A stretch of DNA of 64,000 nucleotides from Theobroma cacao (Eukaryota; Streptophyta; Magnoliopsida; Malvales; Malvaceae): positions 14,921,666 to 14,985,665 of the forward strand of contig NC_030851.1 in NCBI RefSeq assembly GCF_000208745.1, given 5' to 3'. A program made the position numbers and the translations under genes. Positions 1 to 13,674 of this stretch are shown piece after piece. The notes beneath the pieces were generated by a model. It worked only from the letters and a program-made list of their open reading frames with translations. It was not told the origin of the DNA and did no database searches. Within the stretch, counting starts at the first letter, position 1, and each line of letters opens with the position of its first letter.

Positions 1-810
1 CTAGGTTTTCTTGTTTTTCCCTTTGTTCTTCCTTTGTTCTTGTTGCTGGTTGCCTAGGCCGAATATGGTGAGAGAATTGGGGATTTAATGGGCTGATTTC
101 TATAGAAAATAATAAAATAATCAAGCATGCCACGTGTCACAAGCTTATTGGCCCAATTTTTTTAACTTTTTGACTTTTTCTTCTTAATTTTCCACCACAA
201 ATATTCTGGTATTTATCCAATCCTACCAAAATTAAAATTCCTTGGTCTTGACAAGTGTTGGGGTGAAAAATTTACCGATTTGTCCTCGAGACAAAAAAAT
301 TACGATTTTACCCCTATACTCCGAAATGTACCGAAATCACATTATTTCTACTTTTCAACCTCAAATAACACTAATATTGATCAATATTAATCAATTGGGG
401 CAAAAATCATTTTATAAAGATTCCCGTTTAGTCCTCTAGTAGCAAAATTACCATGTTGCCCTTGTGCTCCAAAAATACCGAGAATCACAATTTTTCACTG
501 CTAAACATCATTTTATACTCCAATAATCGTAATTATATTTCATATAATTATTCTTGGCTATATGTGATCAAATCTTGGCTAGAAATCTCCATTTAATCAT
601 CAAATGGTAAAATGACCGTTTTGTCCATAATCGTAATTTTTCCTGATGGACTCCAAACTGGACCTTGAACTCCGAATCACTATTTTAAGCCATTCTGTGG
701 GTTTCAAAATTTTCAATTTCCTCTTAGAATTTTTATTTGAACTAGTTCAAGGCTCGATTTAACTTAGTTGTACCACTCGGTACAATACCGTCTTTTAATC
801 GAGCTTGACA
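1..810 (-). repeat. 3-kb-class LTR, partial copy A
   Basis: This resembles the right part of copy B (about 3830-4513) and ends like the other copies, with a TTGACA end at 805-810. Read on the minus strand, which I take as the sense strand of this family, it is the start of the LTR. The rest lies left of the window. It is AT-rich and holds no gene. No target duplication can be tested because one end is missing. The Tekay/Del-type gypsy assignment is only an inference from LTR length and from the GGGTCGTGACA end of the other copies. Confidence 0.65.
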
Positions 811-1567
811 GGGTCTCACAGTGGAAGTCCAATCGGTTTCCTCGTTAGTTGCCCGCTTCCTATTTCAAACCATGTTGTGTCACATATTCAAGTCATGTCA
901 TGTCACAAACTCTGAACCCTGTCGTGTCACAGATTCTCTCCATGGCATGTCACAAACTCTGAACCCTGCTGTGTCACAGATTCCCTCCATGGCGTGTCAC
1001 AAACTCTGAACCCTGCCATGTCACAACCGTGTCACATATGCTCGCCATGTTGTCTCACATATTCTCACCATGGCGTGTCACACATATGCACACCATGGCG
1101 TGCCACATTCTCACACTAGCGTGTCACATATTCTCACCATGTCATCTCACATATTCCCTCCAAGTTGTGTCACATATTCTCACCCTGTCGTGTCACATAT
1201 TCTCTCCATGGCATGTCACAAACTCTAAATCGTGCAGTGTCACAACCGTGTCACACATTCCCACCATGCCGTGTCACACATTCCCAACATGTCGTTTCAC
1301 AAACTCTAAACCTTGCCGTGCCACCGCCATGTCACATATGGCTTGCTGTGGCATGACCATTTCATGCTTTGGATTCACATCTTTCTCCTTTCGATTCACC
1401 ACCATATCAGGGATTTCTGGTTTCACATCATTCTCAAAGCTTTCGATTCATCACAATCGGTTCCTCGTTCGGTTTAATATCACTCTTCTCTTATTATTTG
1501 AATGCCATGTTTGAAATATTTGAAAAACCATCTCATGCAACATTATTTTGTTTTGCACAAGCTTTGT
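811..1567. repeat. Spacer with a 47-bp minisatellite (about 865-1350)
   Basis: Between LTR copies A and B lies a degenerate tandem array built on the half-unit GTGTCACA. In its cleanest part CTGAACCCTG starts at 912, 959 and 1006, giving a 47-bp period made of two half-units of 23-24 bp. The array decays towards 1350. A short stretch with AATCGGTTTCCTCGTT near 830 has a close relative near 1455. No primer binding site or polypurine tract is visible at either border, so this is not an obvious retrotransposon interior. Long open frames here come from the repeat. Confidence 0.7.
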
Positions 1568-4513
1568 TGTCACGACCCGGTACTCCCATCGAGCCCGTGA
1601 CAACCGATACGGTGTCTCGATAGACACTCATTACCCAGAATGTTAACCGAAACCCTGCAAGGCTTTAATATTAGTTTCTCATTTCCCCTGTGAGTAACCG
1701 TTGCCAAATATCATGTTCTAAAAGATTTTAAGCTATTTCCAACTTAAAACAATAAAAAAATGATTTCTAACTCATAGGGGCATTTTGGTCATTTTTTCTT
1801 AAAAATTTTAAAATCAGCTAAAAATATAGTATGTGAGTACAAAACACATAATTCATAATAAAAAATAAGCTTAAACGTCTTAAACCTTCATTTAAAATGA
1901 AATTATGATTATTTGGATATAATAAAAAAATATTCAATAAAATATTCTATTTTCTTAGAAAACAATTTTTATAAAGTTATTTGTAAGAAATTTTTCTAGC
2001 GCAAAAGCGAAATAAATTCATACATACTGTAATACAGATAGTCAAGGTATGTAATTTAATTTACAATGACACGTGGGCCCCGAAATGACAAAAGTGAACG
2101 AAGGCTGTGAACCTACGATTTTTTAAGAAGTAAAGCCAACTGTAGCCTTCGACGAAATCAGCTATCTACAACCTATTCTGAGCTTGAAATGGGTGGAAAT
2201 GAGGGTGGTGAGATTATATAATCCCAGTGAGTAAACAAACACCATCCAAAATATCTAAAGTCGAGTAAATGGAGACGATTACAATATTCCATCTTAATAT
2301 GTAATTCATAACATAAATATTCATTTCATTTAAATAATCAACATGGCTTATGAGTATCTTAAAAGCTTGGCTCTTGCCAAAATCATTCTCGAGAATACCT
2401 TGGCCGAGGTATCTAATCGAGTCTGCCAAGGCTGTTAAAAATTTCGTATACACGTAAACATACTTTTAGTTTGAAAAACACAGCCGTTCCTTGGCGTTAG
2501 CGGAGTTCATCATCACGAGGTGGTTCGGCGTGACGTGAACTCTAACCATACCTCAGGAGATACCCTACGTGCCTCTCCGACTGAGGTACGTATATAATCA
2601 GATTTTGTGCCCCTCTAATAGGTTGGTCCACAGAACCCGCCCACTGCAACAAGCTAAACCCACCATACAATAAAAATTTAACAGCATGACATGGCAATTT
2701 TATCATTATCCAGCCTATCAAGGTAAACAACAGTTTATACATTTTCAACACAAATACCATTTCAGCCATTCATGCCAATATTGCCATAAGCCAATCAATT
2801 AGAACCATAAATTCACAATACATCAAATGGTCTCCAATTACTCTATTTTCAAAGCCATCATTCAATTTCAAGACAATTTATAAAATCATTTCATTTAAAT
2901 ACATTTTGTTTATAAAACCTAAAAATTAACCATCTAAACTCATTTTCCATAACATTCACAAAATCGAATAAAAAGACCACTTTAGATAATTAAAATGATG
3001 ATAAGGTTACTCACTATTTCGGGAGTCAAATTTTTATAGTACTCCGACTATCGATCCTCCAGTACAATTTCTTTGCCCTTATCGAAGGATTCACCACCTA
3101 AACATAATGTACAATCAAGCAATTTACCACATTGGTGCTAAACCGTTATAAAACTATATGGATGCATGAAATGGAATGCAAATTGTTCGGATTATCATCT
3201 AAACACGGTGTTCTACACAAATTCAATTGTGTACCTAAATAAAACGGTATTGGCCTAATTCGATCTATCACTCGATTAATTGGCCAATATGCCCAATTCA
3301 ACTCCAATTAACTCCATTTTTCTTCCAATTCTCCAAACCATCAAACACAAGTCAAATAGCATAAAATTTAGTAAAATCATCTTCACATTTTCTCTTGGAA
3401 ATTTCGGCCATGGTGGGTGCATCAACACTATGATTTTTCCTACTTGATTTTCTCACCATAATTCATCATTTCCTAACCAATTCACTTGAAATAAAATCAA
3501 ATCCACCATCCACACTCTACATGGAAAATTCGGCCAATGATGGGTAATGGGAGGAAGTGAATTTTTCTTGTTGGCTTTTCATGCTACACATCACTAACTA
3601 TCTAAAAACACTAAAATACATTGAAATATAATCAAATCAAGCATCAAACCCTCCCTCTAAGTGTTCGGCCAGCAAGGGATTCATCATGAAATCATGTGAT
3701 TCAACCATGGAAAATGCAAAAGAATGTATGGGAAAGGTAGATCACAAGTCAAAATCAAGAAATTTTACCTTTAATTGCTTGATTATTGAAATCCACCAAT
3801 TTTCTCTTGAATTTTCACTCTAGGGTTTTTGTTCTTTCTTTTCTTCCTTTGTTCTTGCTTTGGCCAGCCATAATGAAGAGAAATGGGCTGATTTTGTGCT
3901 AATTTATAAGGAAAATAATAAAGAAATAAAAGCTTGACACTTGTCACCTTACCATTGGTCCATTTTTTAAATTCTTAACTATTAAGCTTTTTTTCTCTAC
4001 CACTTAAAATCCTTCAATTATCCATAATAATAATGGGTGAAATTCATGTTCTAGACAAGTGTTGGGTGGTGTAAAATTACAATTTTACCTCTGGGGTGGC
4101 AAAATGACTATTTTGCCCTTATCCTCGAAAAAACACTGAAATTAAAATTCTTCACTTCTCAAACTCAAATTATACTCCAAATGATCAATCTTAGTCAAAA
4201 ATTTCATCCAACACTCACATCTTAACCTCGGGCGGCAAAATGATCATTTTTGCCCCTAGGTCATGAAAATTCTAATTTGACTCTAAATCGATCCTCGAAC
4301 TCTGAATCACTATTTTAAGTCATTCTAGGGTTTTAAAATTCTCAATTTCATCTTAAAATCTCTATTTGGACTAGCTCGAGGCTTAATTCAACTTAGTTGC
4401 ACCACTAGGTACACTACCGACTTTTGATGATTTTTCGGGGCTTTTCAAGTATGCAAGCATTCTGTCAATCACATGAATGACATGGTTAATATTTTATAAA
4501 GTTGGGCTTGACA
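1568..4513 (-). repeat. 3-kb-class LTR, copy B (2946 bp)
   Basis: It begins TGTCACGACCCGG and ends GGGCTTGACA on the plus strand, so it has TG...CA ends. It matches copy D (29164-32277, opposite orientation) along its length, including the blocks with CTTGGC and CCAAGG near 2395-2570 and the GTTACTCACT block near 3005. Flanks TTTGT and TTCGG do not form a target duplication, so it may be one LTR of a decayed element or a rearranged solo LTR. There is no coding capacity. The terminal 35 bp form an imperfect hairpin shared by all copies that have this end. Confidence 0.75.
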
Positions 4514-7500
4514 TTCGGAAAAAAAAATGAATGTTTTGCACAAAATTAGATGTTCGCAAATTCTTTGCATATTTATTTTTCCATTTTCCGCCCGTTTGAG
4601 ACTGTGCATCAACGAAGATGTCTCATTAAGGGTATTTTTGTCTCAAAATCTATTATCGTTGCTAAAAATAGTTAAAATTATCTGGAGGCTTATTCCCAAA
4701 GGCACTTTATTTTTAAAGGCTAAAAAAATTTTTTCCCATTAGAAAATGTTTACCTTATAAATTTAGACAAGTGTGGGTTCCAAAAGGAATTTTGTGTGAC
4801 AAGACTAACTTTCAAAGATCCAAAGCAATTTTGATACCAAAGATCAAATGAAAGATGTCTCTTGTAGGTGTGCTAGAGTAAGGAGGAACAATTCTTGAAG
4901 AATGAATGCTTTCTAGTCACACATAAAGGAAAATGGGTGATCTCTATGCCAAAAGCCTTTTGTTTGTTTAAATGAGAATTCTGATTGCGTATTTATTGAA
5001 TGTTTGATTCATTAAGCTTGGTTTCTAAAATTGTTTGGTTTGTTTAAAAGAAAATTTTGGTTGCGTATTCTTGCTTGAATATTAAGTGTATAATTTTTTG
5101 AGCTTTATTGATAAATCTTGACTATGCAACTAGATTTGATATGATACATGCTATAAGTTGCAAGAAAGTATGAATCTAAAGATTGAGTATGTACTTTTAT
5201 TTGATCTTGAATATATCATCATTCTTATTTTGAGAAAATTATTTTATCAAGATTACTTGATTATGGAAAATTATTTCTATAAAATTTTCTCATGTTTTGT
5301 GAAATTGTTTCCATACTACTTCTTTGAGGAAACATGATTTTTTAGCGTAATTTTGAAGCTTAAAAGGTTGGATAATGTGATAGAAATATGAGCATACTTG
5401 ATGACATATACTCACACCTATTCAAATAACCTAAAATGAGGAAAATTGAGTTAAAAAAAAATTTATCCTTGATTTTGTTGTGCCTAACATAAGTTGACCA
5501 TTTGAACAATCTTGATTTGCATTCTAGAACTTACTTGAATAGTTCAAGATGGTTGATAATGAGTTTGAAAATTTTGACTACTTTAATTGGTACTTTTAAA
5601 GCAAAATGAGCTTATATTAGAAAAATGTTGCCATCCTTAAGTTTATAATGATTTAGCAATTGGACAAGTTTGTTTCATGACGAAAATAGTTATTGACTTG
5701 TTCTTATTGGATGTGCATGATTGCTTGTAACTGGTCATAAGGGCATATTTTAGCATATGATTGTGAGATATTTGTAAATGACCCTTGACATATATAAACA
5801 TGATTCATTATGCTTATTACACCTTTCATAAATCATTTAAAGCGTAATTAAACAAAATTATGTGATATTGAGCTCATGATTTTTCACAAAGCATGTCAAA
5901 TCTTTAATGTTTCAAGTTGAAAAGTTTGTAAAAAAAAGATTAAATCTTTATTAATTGATTTTCTTGCAAAATCTTTTAATTCTCTTTGATTGAAATTGAT
6001 TTATTGTTTTTGATGATGCAGCATCGTTGAGGAAAATTGATTTGATACCTGAATTGCATAAATCCCATTTTACTTGATATTGATCTCATGATTTATTGAA
6101 TAGATTGAAAGAGCTTTCTCAAGCATAATCATGAGTATGATAATTTGACATTGATGATATTTTAAGCAAATGAACAAATCTTCTTGTAATGCTTGAGGCT
6201 ACAATGATTTCAATGATATAAAACTTGAACAAGTGTTCCTTGTGTTGAAAATGCTATTATAACTTGTTCTTGTTACAAATGAATGCTTGAATGACTTCAA
6301 GAGAATTTTTGTCTATATGCTAGAAAAATGTTCAAAATGTGAAATTTGATGCTTATTATGCTTAAATGATGTTTAAAATGCTTGTACATTTTATAACTCA
6401 TATTCATGTATTATGATGAAAATTGAAAATGCTTGAGCATATTAGAGACATGATTCTTCAAATGAGCATTTCAACTTTTTAGCACTTGTGAACAATAAGC
6501 AATAAAAGCCAAAATTTGAGTTCACATGTTTTTCTTGAAGAATCTTTGATCATACATGTCCAAAATGATGTTATAAACATGGTTGAAATGAAATTCTAAA
6601 TTGTTCTCACACAAGTCTATATTTTGATATCATTGTACCTCAGAACATTGCATGTCTTGCATTTTTTTTTTTTGGCTTTTTAATGTGCAAGGATCAAGCA
6701 TAGTTGACTCCTAAGCATAGCTAGTCAACTATTAGATGCACACAAAAAAATGCTGTTGGAATGATAAAAAGTCCACCCCTAAGGATATGTAGTTGATTCT
6801 TAAGTGCTCTAAAGTCAAAATGGCATATTTTGAGTTCCAAAATGTTTTCTTACTTCATTTCTTGTCCATTGCAATATTTTCTTCCATGAATTTCCTTTTC
6901 AAAGATGATTCTTGACTCTATAAAACATGCATTATGAATATTCTCATGATCATTTGGTGCAAGTATATGTTCTTGAAATTACAACATTTGTTGAAAAATG
7001 GGAAAACATTTTTAATTGCTTAAATCTTTCTATTCCCAAGCATTATACTCATATTGATTCCATAAATCTTCATGTGCTTACATCCAAAAATTATGTCTTG
7101 AGAAATGAAATGTTCATGTGCTTATGTTGAAAAATCTTTACAATGAATCATAAGATCAATTCTTGAAATATGCTTTATGATTATGCTTAAATGATTGTTT
7201 CAAGATTGATTCTTTGATTATACTTATGAAATTGATCATGATGAACTTGTTGAACTTCATGAAAATAAATTTTGGTTCATCTATTATATTGGTCAAGACA
7301 CATGCTTACATGATTTTTCATTTTGCTTGACCTTAAGGTTTAAAGTCTAAAACTTGACTTGAGTTATGCATTTGAATATGAATTTAATTATCAAGTTTGA
7401 CCATAACATATATTGTGAGTTGACATAGTTGAAATTTATTTTGAATATGCATTTAAATGTTAACTATGTCTTCATTGAGCTTTATTGTTTACAAGATCTA

Positions 7501-9207
7501 AAGATTTGGTGTGCATCGAACTTTGGCTTATAGGTCACCATAAATAGCTTGACATGTCAAACAAAATATGGCCTATAGTTTTAGTTAGCAATGAATGCCT
7601 AATGTGCTTTGATTAATTATCTCTTTCTTAAATCTTGATAATTGGTAGTCGTTGATGATTGAATGTTCACTTTGAATATATTTATGAGTTGAGTGCTTTA
7701 TTTTCAATTTTCTTTAGTATCACTCATGAATTATGAAGAATATTGAGAAATAGCATGTACCACATTAAAATTCAATGCTTGTAGTTTTTTTTGGTATATG
7801 TCCATTTATTTGTGAAAATTGGAATCATGATTATTGAAAATATCCATTTTATTTTTTGTAACCATGTTAGTGCTTACTTGATCACAATCTCTTTTACATG
7901 ATTGCAATGAGTGCAAAATACTTTGGTCATGCTTCATTAATAATGATAGGCCTTTTGTGAAAGTTCTCCTTGAATTGATAATGTCATATATAATTTGGAG
8001 AATACATCTTGTAATGCTTGCTTCAAAATGACTTGGATGAATGACCGCTCGAAAAAACAATGCTTAATGATGATAATTTTTGAATTTCTCCTTGAGTTGC
8101 TATTTTTAGATATGAATTAAGGAATTTTTTGGAAATGCTTGATTGATACTGCTTGGCGGATTGATATTGAGAATAAATAATGAATGCTTGATGATGATTG
8201 ATAGTACTTGATGATAATTGAATGATGCTTAAAGACTAATGATACCTTAGACATGCCTAGGAACTACTTTGCAAATACTTCTTGAAAATTTGAGTATTTT
8301 ATGCATATGTTGAACATCTATTCAAATGCTCATACTTTTTTAGTTCCACGAATACTTAAGTATTAGGGAAATAAATTGAATATCTATTTGAATGCTCATT
8401 TATTCTAGGCTCATGATTTCTCTCCTAATATTTGATCTATTAAGGATCTCTAGCAATTTGTGTTGAGCTTATGATTTCTTAAGGGGGAGTCAATCATTGT
8501 CTTTGATATCATAAGGAATTAAGTTATTGAACAACAAGGTTTGGTGAGAATTCAACATTTGGTGTTCTTCGTTACCGATAACATCTTTCTAAACAGTAAA
8601 ATAGATATTGTGCCTTATATTTCTTCTCACTTAAACCCGAATGTTGAAATGCATAATTGGTATCAAGCCTTAAGTTTTCTTAATTAGTGTCTAGCTTTGA
8701 TATTAGCATCAAGCTTTATAATTGTCTCTTCTCACTTGTGCTTTAAATTGATCATATCTTTTTAAATGCGTTTGAGTCTTGAAGTTGATATGCTTGGAAT
8801 ACTTAATGATAGCGAAAGTCTTTACTAGTGCTTTACCAATTGATATAATGAGCTTTAAAATGATTCCATCTCTCATAATTGATATGTGCTTATTGAACAT
8901 CTTCATGATTATCTTTCTTGAACTTCATAATGTTATGTCCACATTTTGCTTACAAATATATATACATGTGGCATTCTTATTGATGATTCGCTTAAGAAAT
9001 TAATACATGAATGTGCTTAATAGGTATATTCCTTAATGACTTGGTTGAGGATATTAAGTGCAAATATATGATGACTTGGTGACTTTATGGTTACAAATTC
9101 ATGGTCTTAACGCTTATATTCTTGATGGATTTTGCTAACCATTATTTCTTGCGCTTAAGTGCTTAATGCTCACTCTTCTTAACCTTTTTGATATAAGAAA
9201 AAGGGGG
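4514..9207 (+). mobile_element. Decayed sirevirus-like copia interior, left part
   Basis: An AT-rich stretch without a convincing gene. Two things suggest a Ty1/copia sirevirus interior. First, near 4770 one frame reads VWVPKGILCDKTNF, which resembles the WVPKG linker near the gag-protease border of SIRE-type elements. Second, G-rich polypurine tracts recur (near 8481 and at 9201-9210) and continue beyond the Athila insertion (18431, 18489, 18769). I recall multiplied polypurine tracts as a sirevirus trait. I found no reverse transcriptase or integrase motifs. The element resumes at 18397. The left border is not defined. Confidence 0.4.
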
Positions 9208-9212
9208 AGAAT

Positions 9213-10735
9213 TGATAACTCTATAATATAGAGTTATTTGAGCTTAATTTTGATACTAATTTGGCTTAGTTTTTGTAGTAATGCATAAAAATTAGTAGAT
9301 TTTATTTAATTATTTTAAATTAGTTAGTTTAGGTGAGTCAATCTAATCTTAGTTAATTTTATGCTTAATTTGGTGTTAATGTGGTTAAGATAGGTTGTTA
9401 TTGATTTATTTGTGCTTTTGTAGGTGTTTGAAAGAAAAATTTTAGTGAAAGAAGGAGAGCAATTTTAAGGTGTAGACTTTTAATGCACATGTTTTGGTAT
9501 TTTGACCATAACTTTCTCTAAAGAGCTTTAAATGAAGCAATTCTTAAACCATTGGAAAGATAAGAGAAAAATATACAACTTTCATGTTTACCACTTCACC
9601 CAGTTCTGCCTAGAACATGGTCAAAAATCTTATTGAAGTTAATGCACTGCAGCAGTCCTAGACCAATTGCGATTTTTGTTAATTCATTTGGCAAAGCTGC
9701 GACTTACATAGTTTGATGAGGAAATCCTAGCTGAAATTGACTTCTTTCTTCACCCAACTTGGTTTGACTTCAAAGCCTATAAAAACAACCTTTCAGAGGA
9801 CTTGAGGGAGAAGGGAACGAAGAAACACCAGATTAACATCTAAGAGTCAAGGCACAGAGTTATTGAAGCTACGAAGAATTTGCAAAATTCAAGGAGATTT
9901 GAAGATCAAGAATACAATTCTTGAGTTTTCTACATTTTCTTTTATTCTCTTATTTTCTTGGTTTTGCTTTTAATGTTTAGATTTTGTTCGATGATAATGT
10001 GTGACTTGATGGGGAACTAAATTTTTAATCTAAAATTATGATTGAACTCAATATGTAGTCTAAATTATTTATCTCTCTTTTACTTATATTTGATAGATTT
10101 AAGTTATTTATTTTATTCTGTTCTTAATGTTTCTAATTGCCTGATCACCAATTAGATTGAATTGGAAACCTAGGTTAAACCTTGACGAAGGAGATTTAGG
10201 TAGACCTTGAATAAAATAGTATATGATCGAATACACTTAGTTGATTAGGTGGTTTGATTTGCATATAGGGTAGACATACACTTATGAGCCATACGTAGCC
10301 AGGATTAGAGCACAAACTTAATGAATCTTTCTTCAATTTAATTTGCATAGACATATAATAAATTAATTAGGATAGGTATTTTTATAAGAAACTCAATAGA
10401 GACTTGTAAATAATTTAGGACTCTAGGTTCGCAACTTAAACCATTAAACTGAGTTAAGAAAGAGAGACAATAATCAGATGAAATATTAAGGGATATTATA
10501 ATCTTAGGCCTGGTAGTCATTCACATTTAATAAAGTAAATTTGCATAGATTAGTATCGTTATTAGTTATTAATTTAATTTTTTTTTAATTTTAATTGTTT
10601 AGATAAAATTAAGGTATGTTAAGTTTAGTAGTTAACTCTAAATATTAATTCAATTCTCTGTGGGATCGATACGCTACTCATCTCTATATTATCTTTGCAA
10701 TACGTACACTTGCGTGAGCAAAAAATTCAACAACA
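9213..10735 (+). repeat. Athila 5' LTR (1523 bp)
   Basis: It starts TGATAACTCTATAATATAGA and ends TTCAACAACA. It aligns over its full length with the 3' LTR at 16859-18391. A likely TATA box, TATAAAAA, lies at 9778-9785 and is conserved in the other LTR at 17424-17431, so transcription would begin about 30 bp further on. Confidence 0.9.
9778..9785 (+). promoter_or_regulatory. LTR TATA box
   Basis: TATAAAAA in the context GCCTATAAAAACAACC, conserved in both LTRs of the Athila element. A function in transcription start is inferred from position and consensus. Confidence 0.5.
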
Positions 10736-10740
10736 AGTTT

Positions 10741-10760
10741 TTGGTGTCGTTGCCGGGGAA
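10741..10760 (+). promoter_or_regulatory. Athila primer binding site
   Basis: TTGGTGTCGTTGCCGGGGAA lies 6 bp after the LTR end. Athila-type elements typically have TGGCGCCGTTGCCGGGGA here, complementary to a tRNA 3' end. This copy has GTGTCG in place of GCGCCG, which fits decay by C-to-T transition. Confidence 0.85.
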
Positions 10761-11736
10761 TTGATTTTTAATTCTTTTTGTTAATATTAATACCAAGCAT
10801 TCTTAATTTTAATCTAGACTTTCCTTTTCTTTAATTTTTTTTCTTTTTTTTAGGTACTTTTGGTCTTTGTATGCGAAGAGTCCAAAATTTGGAAATTGTT
10901 CCTTTTGATCTAGAAATTGAAAAGACTTTTCGAAGACTTCGGAAGAAAATAAAAAAGTTTATGCTCCAAGTAAAACAATGGCTGATCAATAAGAGGAAGA
11001 GACCAAGCCTTTGAAGGATTATGCAGTCCCACAACTATAAAATCTCCACTCTAGTATCCAAAGACCTCATATTCAAGCCAATAATTTTGAAATTAAGCCA
11101 TTAATCACTCAGATGATTCAGACTGTTGTTCAGTTTGGGGGTTTGCCTAATGATGATCCGAATGCTTATATTGTAAATTTTCTGGAAATCTGCGATACAT
11201 TCAAGGCCAATGGTGTTACTGATGATGCCATAAGATTGAGGCTTTTCCCTTTTTCATTGAGAGATAAAAGAAAAAGTTGGTTAAATTCACTTCCTGCTGG
11301 TTCCATTAATACTTGGGATGATTTGGCTAAAAAATTCTTAGAAAAATTCTTTCCACCTATAAAGTCAACAAAAATGCGGAATGATATCACTTTTTTCATG
11401 CAATTTGATTCTGTATCACTATATAAGGCTTGGGAGAGGTATAAGGATTTGATGAGAAGATGTCTTCACCATGGATTACGTAAATGGCTGCAAGTTCAGA
11501 CTTTTTATAATGGTTTGCTAGGACCTTTTAGAACTACCATTGATGCTGCGCTAGAGGTGCACTCATGAGTAAATCCATTGATGAGGCTTATGATTTGCTC
11601 AAAGAGATAGCTTCTAATAATTATCAATGGCCATATAATAGGTTAGGTACAAGAAAAATTGCTGGAATTCATGAATTAGATGTGATAAACATTGTCTCTA
11701 CACAATTGGCCTCTCTCGCAAAGAAAATAGATAAAC

Positions 11737-13191
11737 TGTCACGACCCGGAACCTCCCTCAGGCCCATGACAATCGCCGCGACGTCCCGATTGACACTCAT
11801 TATCCGGAATGCCAACCGGAACCCCGCAAGGCTTACATATCAGTTTCTTTCCTTTCCTGTGAGCAATCATTGTTAAATATCGAGTTTTTAGAGAATATAT
11901 ACTATTTTAGATCAAAAACAATCAAAATAAAATTTTCGCCATACAGGGGTATTTTTTCTCAAAAATTTCGAAACTGGCTAAAACGTAATATACAAGTACA
12001 AAACACATAATTCATATTTAAAATGAGTTTAAAAGTCTAAAATCTTCATTTAAAACGAAATTACGGTTATTTGAATATAATAAGAAAATAAAAGAAATAT
12101 TAAGGAAAATATTTTATTTTCTTATAAAACAATATTTATAGAGTTATACGTGAATAATTTTTATAGCGTAAAAGCTAAATAAATTTATACATACTGAAAT
12201 ACAGTAAGTCAAAATATTTAATTTAATTTACAATAACAAGAGGGCCCCCGAATAAACAAAAGTAAAGAGGACTGTGAACCTACGATTTGGAAAATGCAGA
12301 TCCAATGGTAGTCCTCGATGAGATCAGCTATCTACAGTCTATATTGAACCTGAAATGGGTGGAAAGGAGTTGGGTGAGATTTTGCAATCCCAATGAGTAA
12401 ACAGACATTATCATAAATATCTAAAGGCGAGTAAAATGGAGGCAAGTTTAAACAACAAATTTCANTTAAAAAATGTCACGTGTCACTTTCCCAATTGGCC
12501 CATTTTTAAAATTTCATCCATTTGTTTCCAAATTTTCACCATACACTTGTCCCACATATCCATAGCTTAGATAAAATTCTCAGACTTATCCAAAGTCTCA
12601 ATGGAGTAATTTTTGAAATTTACACTTTTACCCCCGTAAAAGTCAAAAATTATATTTTTGCCCCAAAAATTGAAAAATTGCCCATAGACATATTTTTCAT
12701 CCCTTATACTCATACCATTCTCCAATTTGTCAAATTTGATCTAAATTCTCTCAAAATCTCAAATTTTTTCCGTGGGTGGTAAAATTACGATTTTGCCCCT
12801 ACACTCCAAAAATCACCAGAATTAAACTTTTTCACTTCCTATCATTAAATTATACTCCAAATAGTTAATCTTGATAAAAAAATTTCACTTTATGATCAAA
12901 TTATTATCTTAGGTGGCAAAATGACGATTTTACCCTTTAATATCAAAATTTCTAATTTTACCCCAAATGAACCCTCGAACTCCGAACAATCATTTTTAGT
13001 CATTCCTGGACTATAAAATATTAAATTTCATCCTACAATTCCTATTTGAACTAGTTCGAGGTTAAATCAATTTAAGTGTACCGTTAGGTACAATATCAGG
13101 TTTCGTTTATTCTTAGGTGCTTTTCTAGCGTAATAACATGTTACTCAATGCATGTATGTCATGACATGTATTTATAGGGTCGGGTTTTACA
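11737..13191 (-). repeat. 3-kb-class solo LTR, copy C, with an internal join
   Basis: It begins TGTCACGACCCGG and ends GGGTTTTACA on the plus strand. It is flanked by a perfect 5-bp target duplication TAAAC (11732-11736 and 13192-13196) and interrupts the Athila gag codon for codon. It is only 1455 bp against 3114 bp for copy D. The missing middle coincides with a single undetermined base at 12465, so the shortening is probably an assembly join, not a biological deletion. Confidence 0.9.
12465..12465. other. Single N, probable assembly join
   Basis: One N inside LTR copy C. Sequence to its left matches one part of copy D and sequence to its right matches a part far away, so about 1.6 kb of LTR is probably missing here. 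Confidence 0.7.
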
Positions 13192-13674
13192 TAAACTAAG
13201 TGTTAATGCTGTTCAAAACTCCTTTATGACATTTGAATTTTGTGGGGAAGGACATTCCAATGACAATTGTCCCATCTATTCTGAGTTTTGTCAATTTGTT
13301 AGAAATAGGCAACAGAGCAATCTCTATTCCAACACTTATAATCCTGGTTGGGGGAATCATCTTAATTTTTCATGGAATAACAACCAAGGGTCTTCATCAA
13401 CGGCTAAGTCAAACTTTTCCCCTAGATTTCCATCTAGAGCCCCTATGCTAAAGAAAAAGCCTTCAATGGAGGATATGTTCATGCAATTCATGACAAAGAC
13501 AAATGCATTCATGACAAAAACTGATGCATTCATAACAAAGACTGATGCATTTATGATAAGGACTGATGCCTCCATTGAAAATCAAGCAACTTCAATTAGA
13601 AATCTTGAGATACAAATGGTACCTTACCAAGTGATACTGAACCTAACCCAAGAAGAGAAGGTAAGGAACATTGT

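Noticed and set aside
1029..1514. A 161-codon frame with repeated CHIFSPC-like peptides
   Set aside because: It is a translation of the 47-bp minisatellite and begins and ends without family similarity.
811..1567. The spacer as the interior of one element with LTRs A and B
   Set aside because: No primer binding site or polypurine tract next to either LTR, and no shared target duplication can be shown.
12522..12782. An 86-codon open frame that recurs, with similar residues, at 29601-29861 on the minus strand
   Set aside because: Both lie in copies of the same LTR, on the strand opposite to its sense, and start at TTG instead of ATG. The similarity follows from LTR homology and the frame is absent from copy B.
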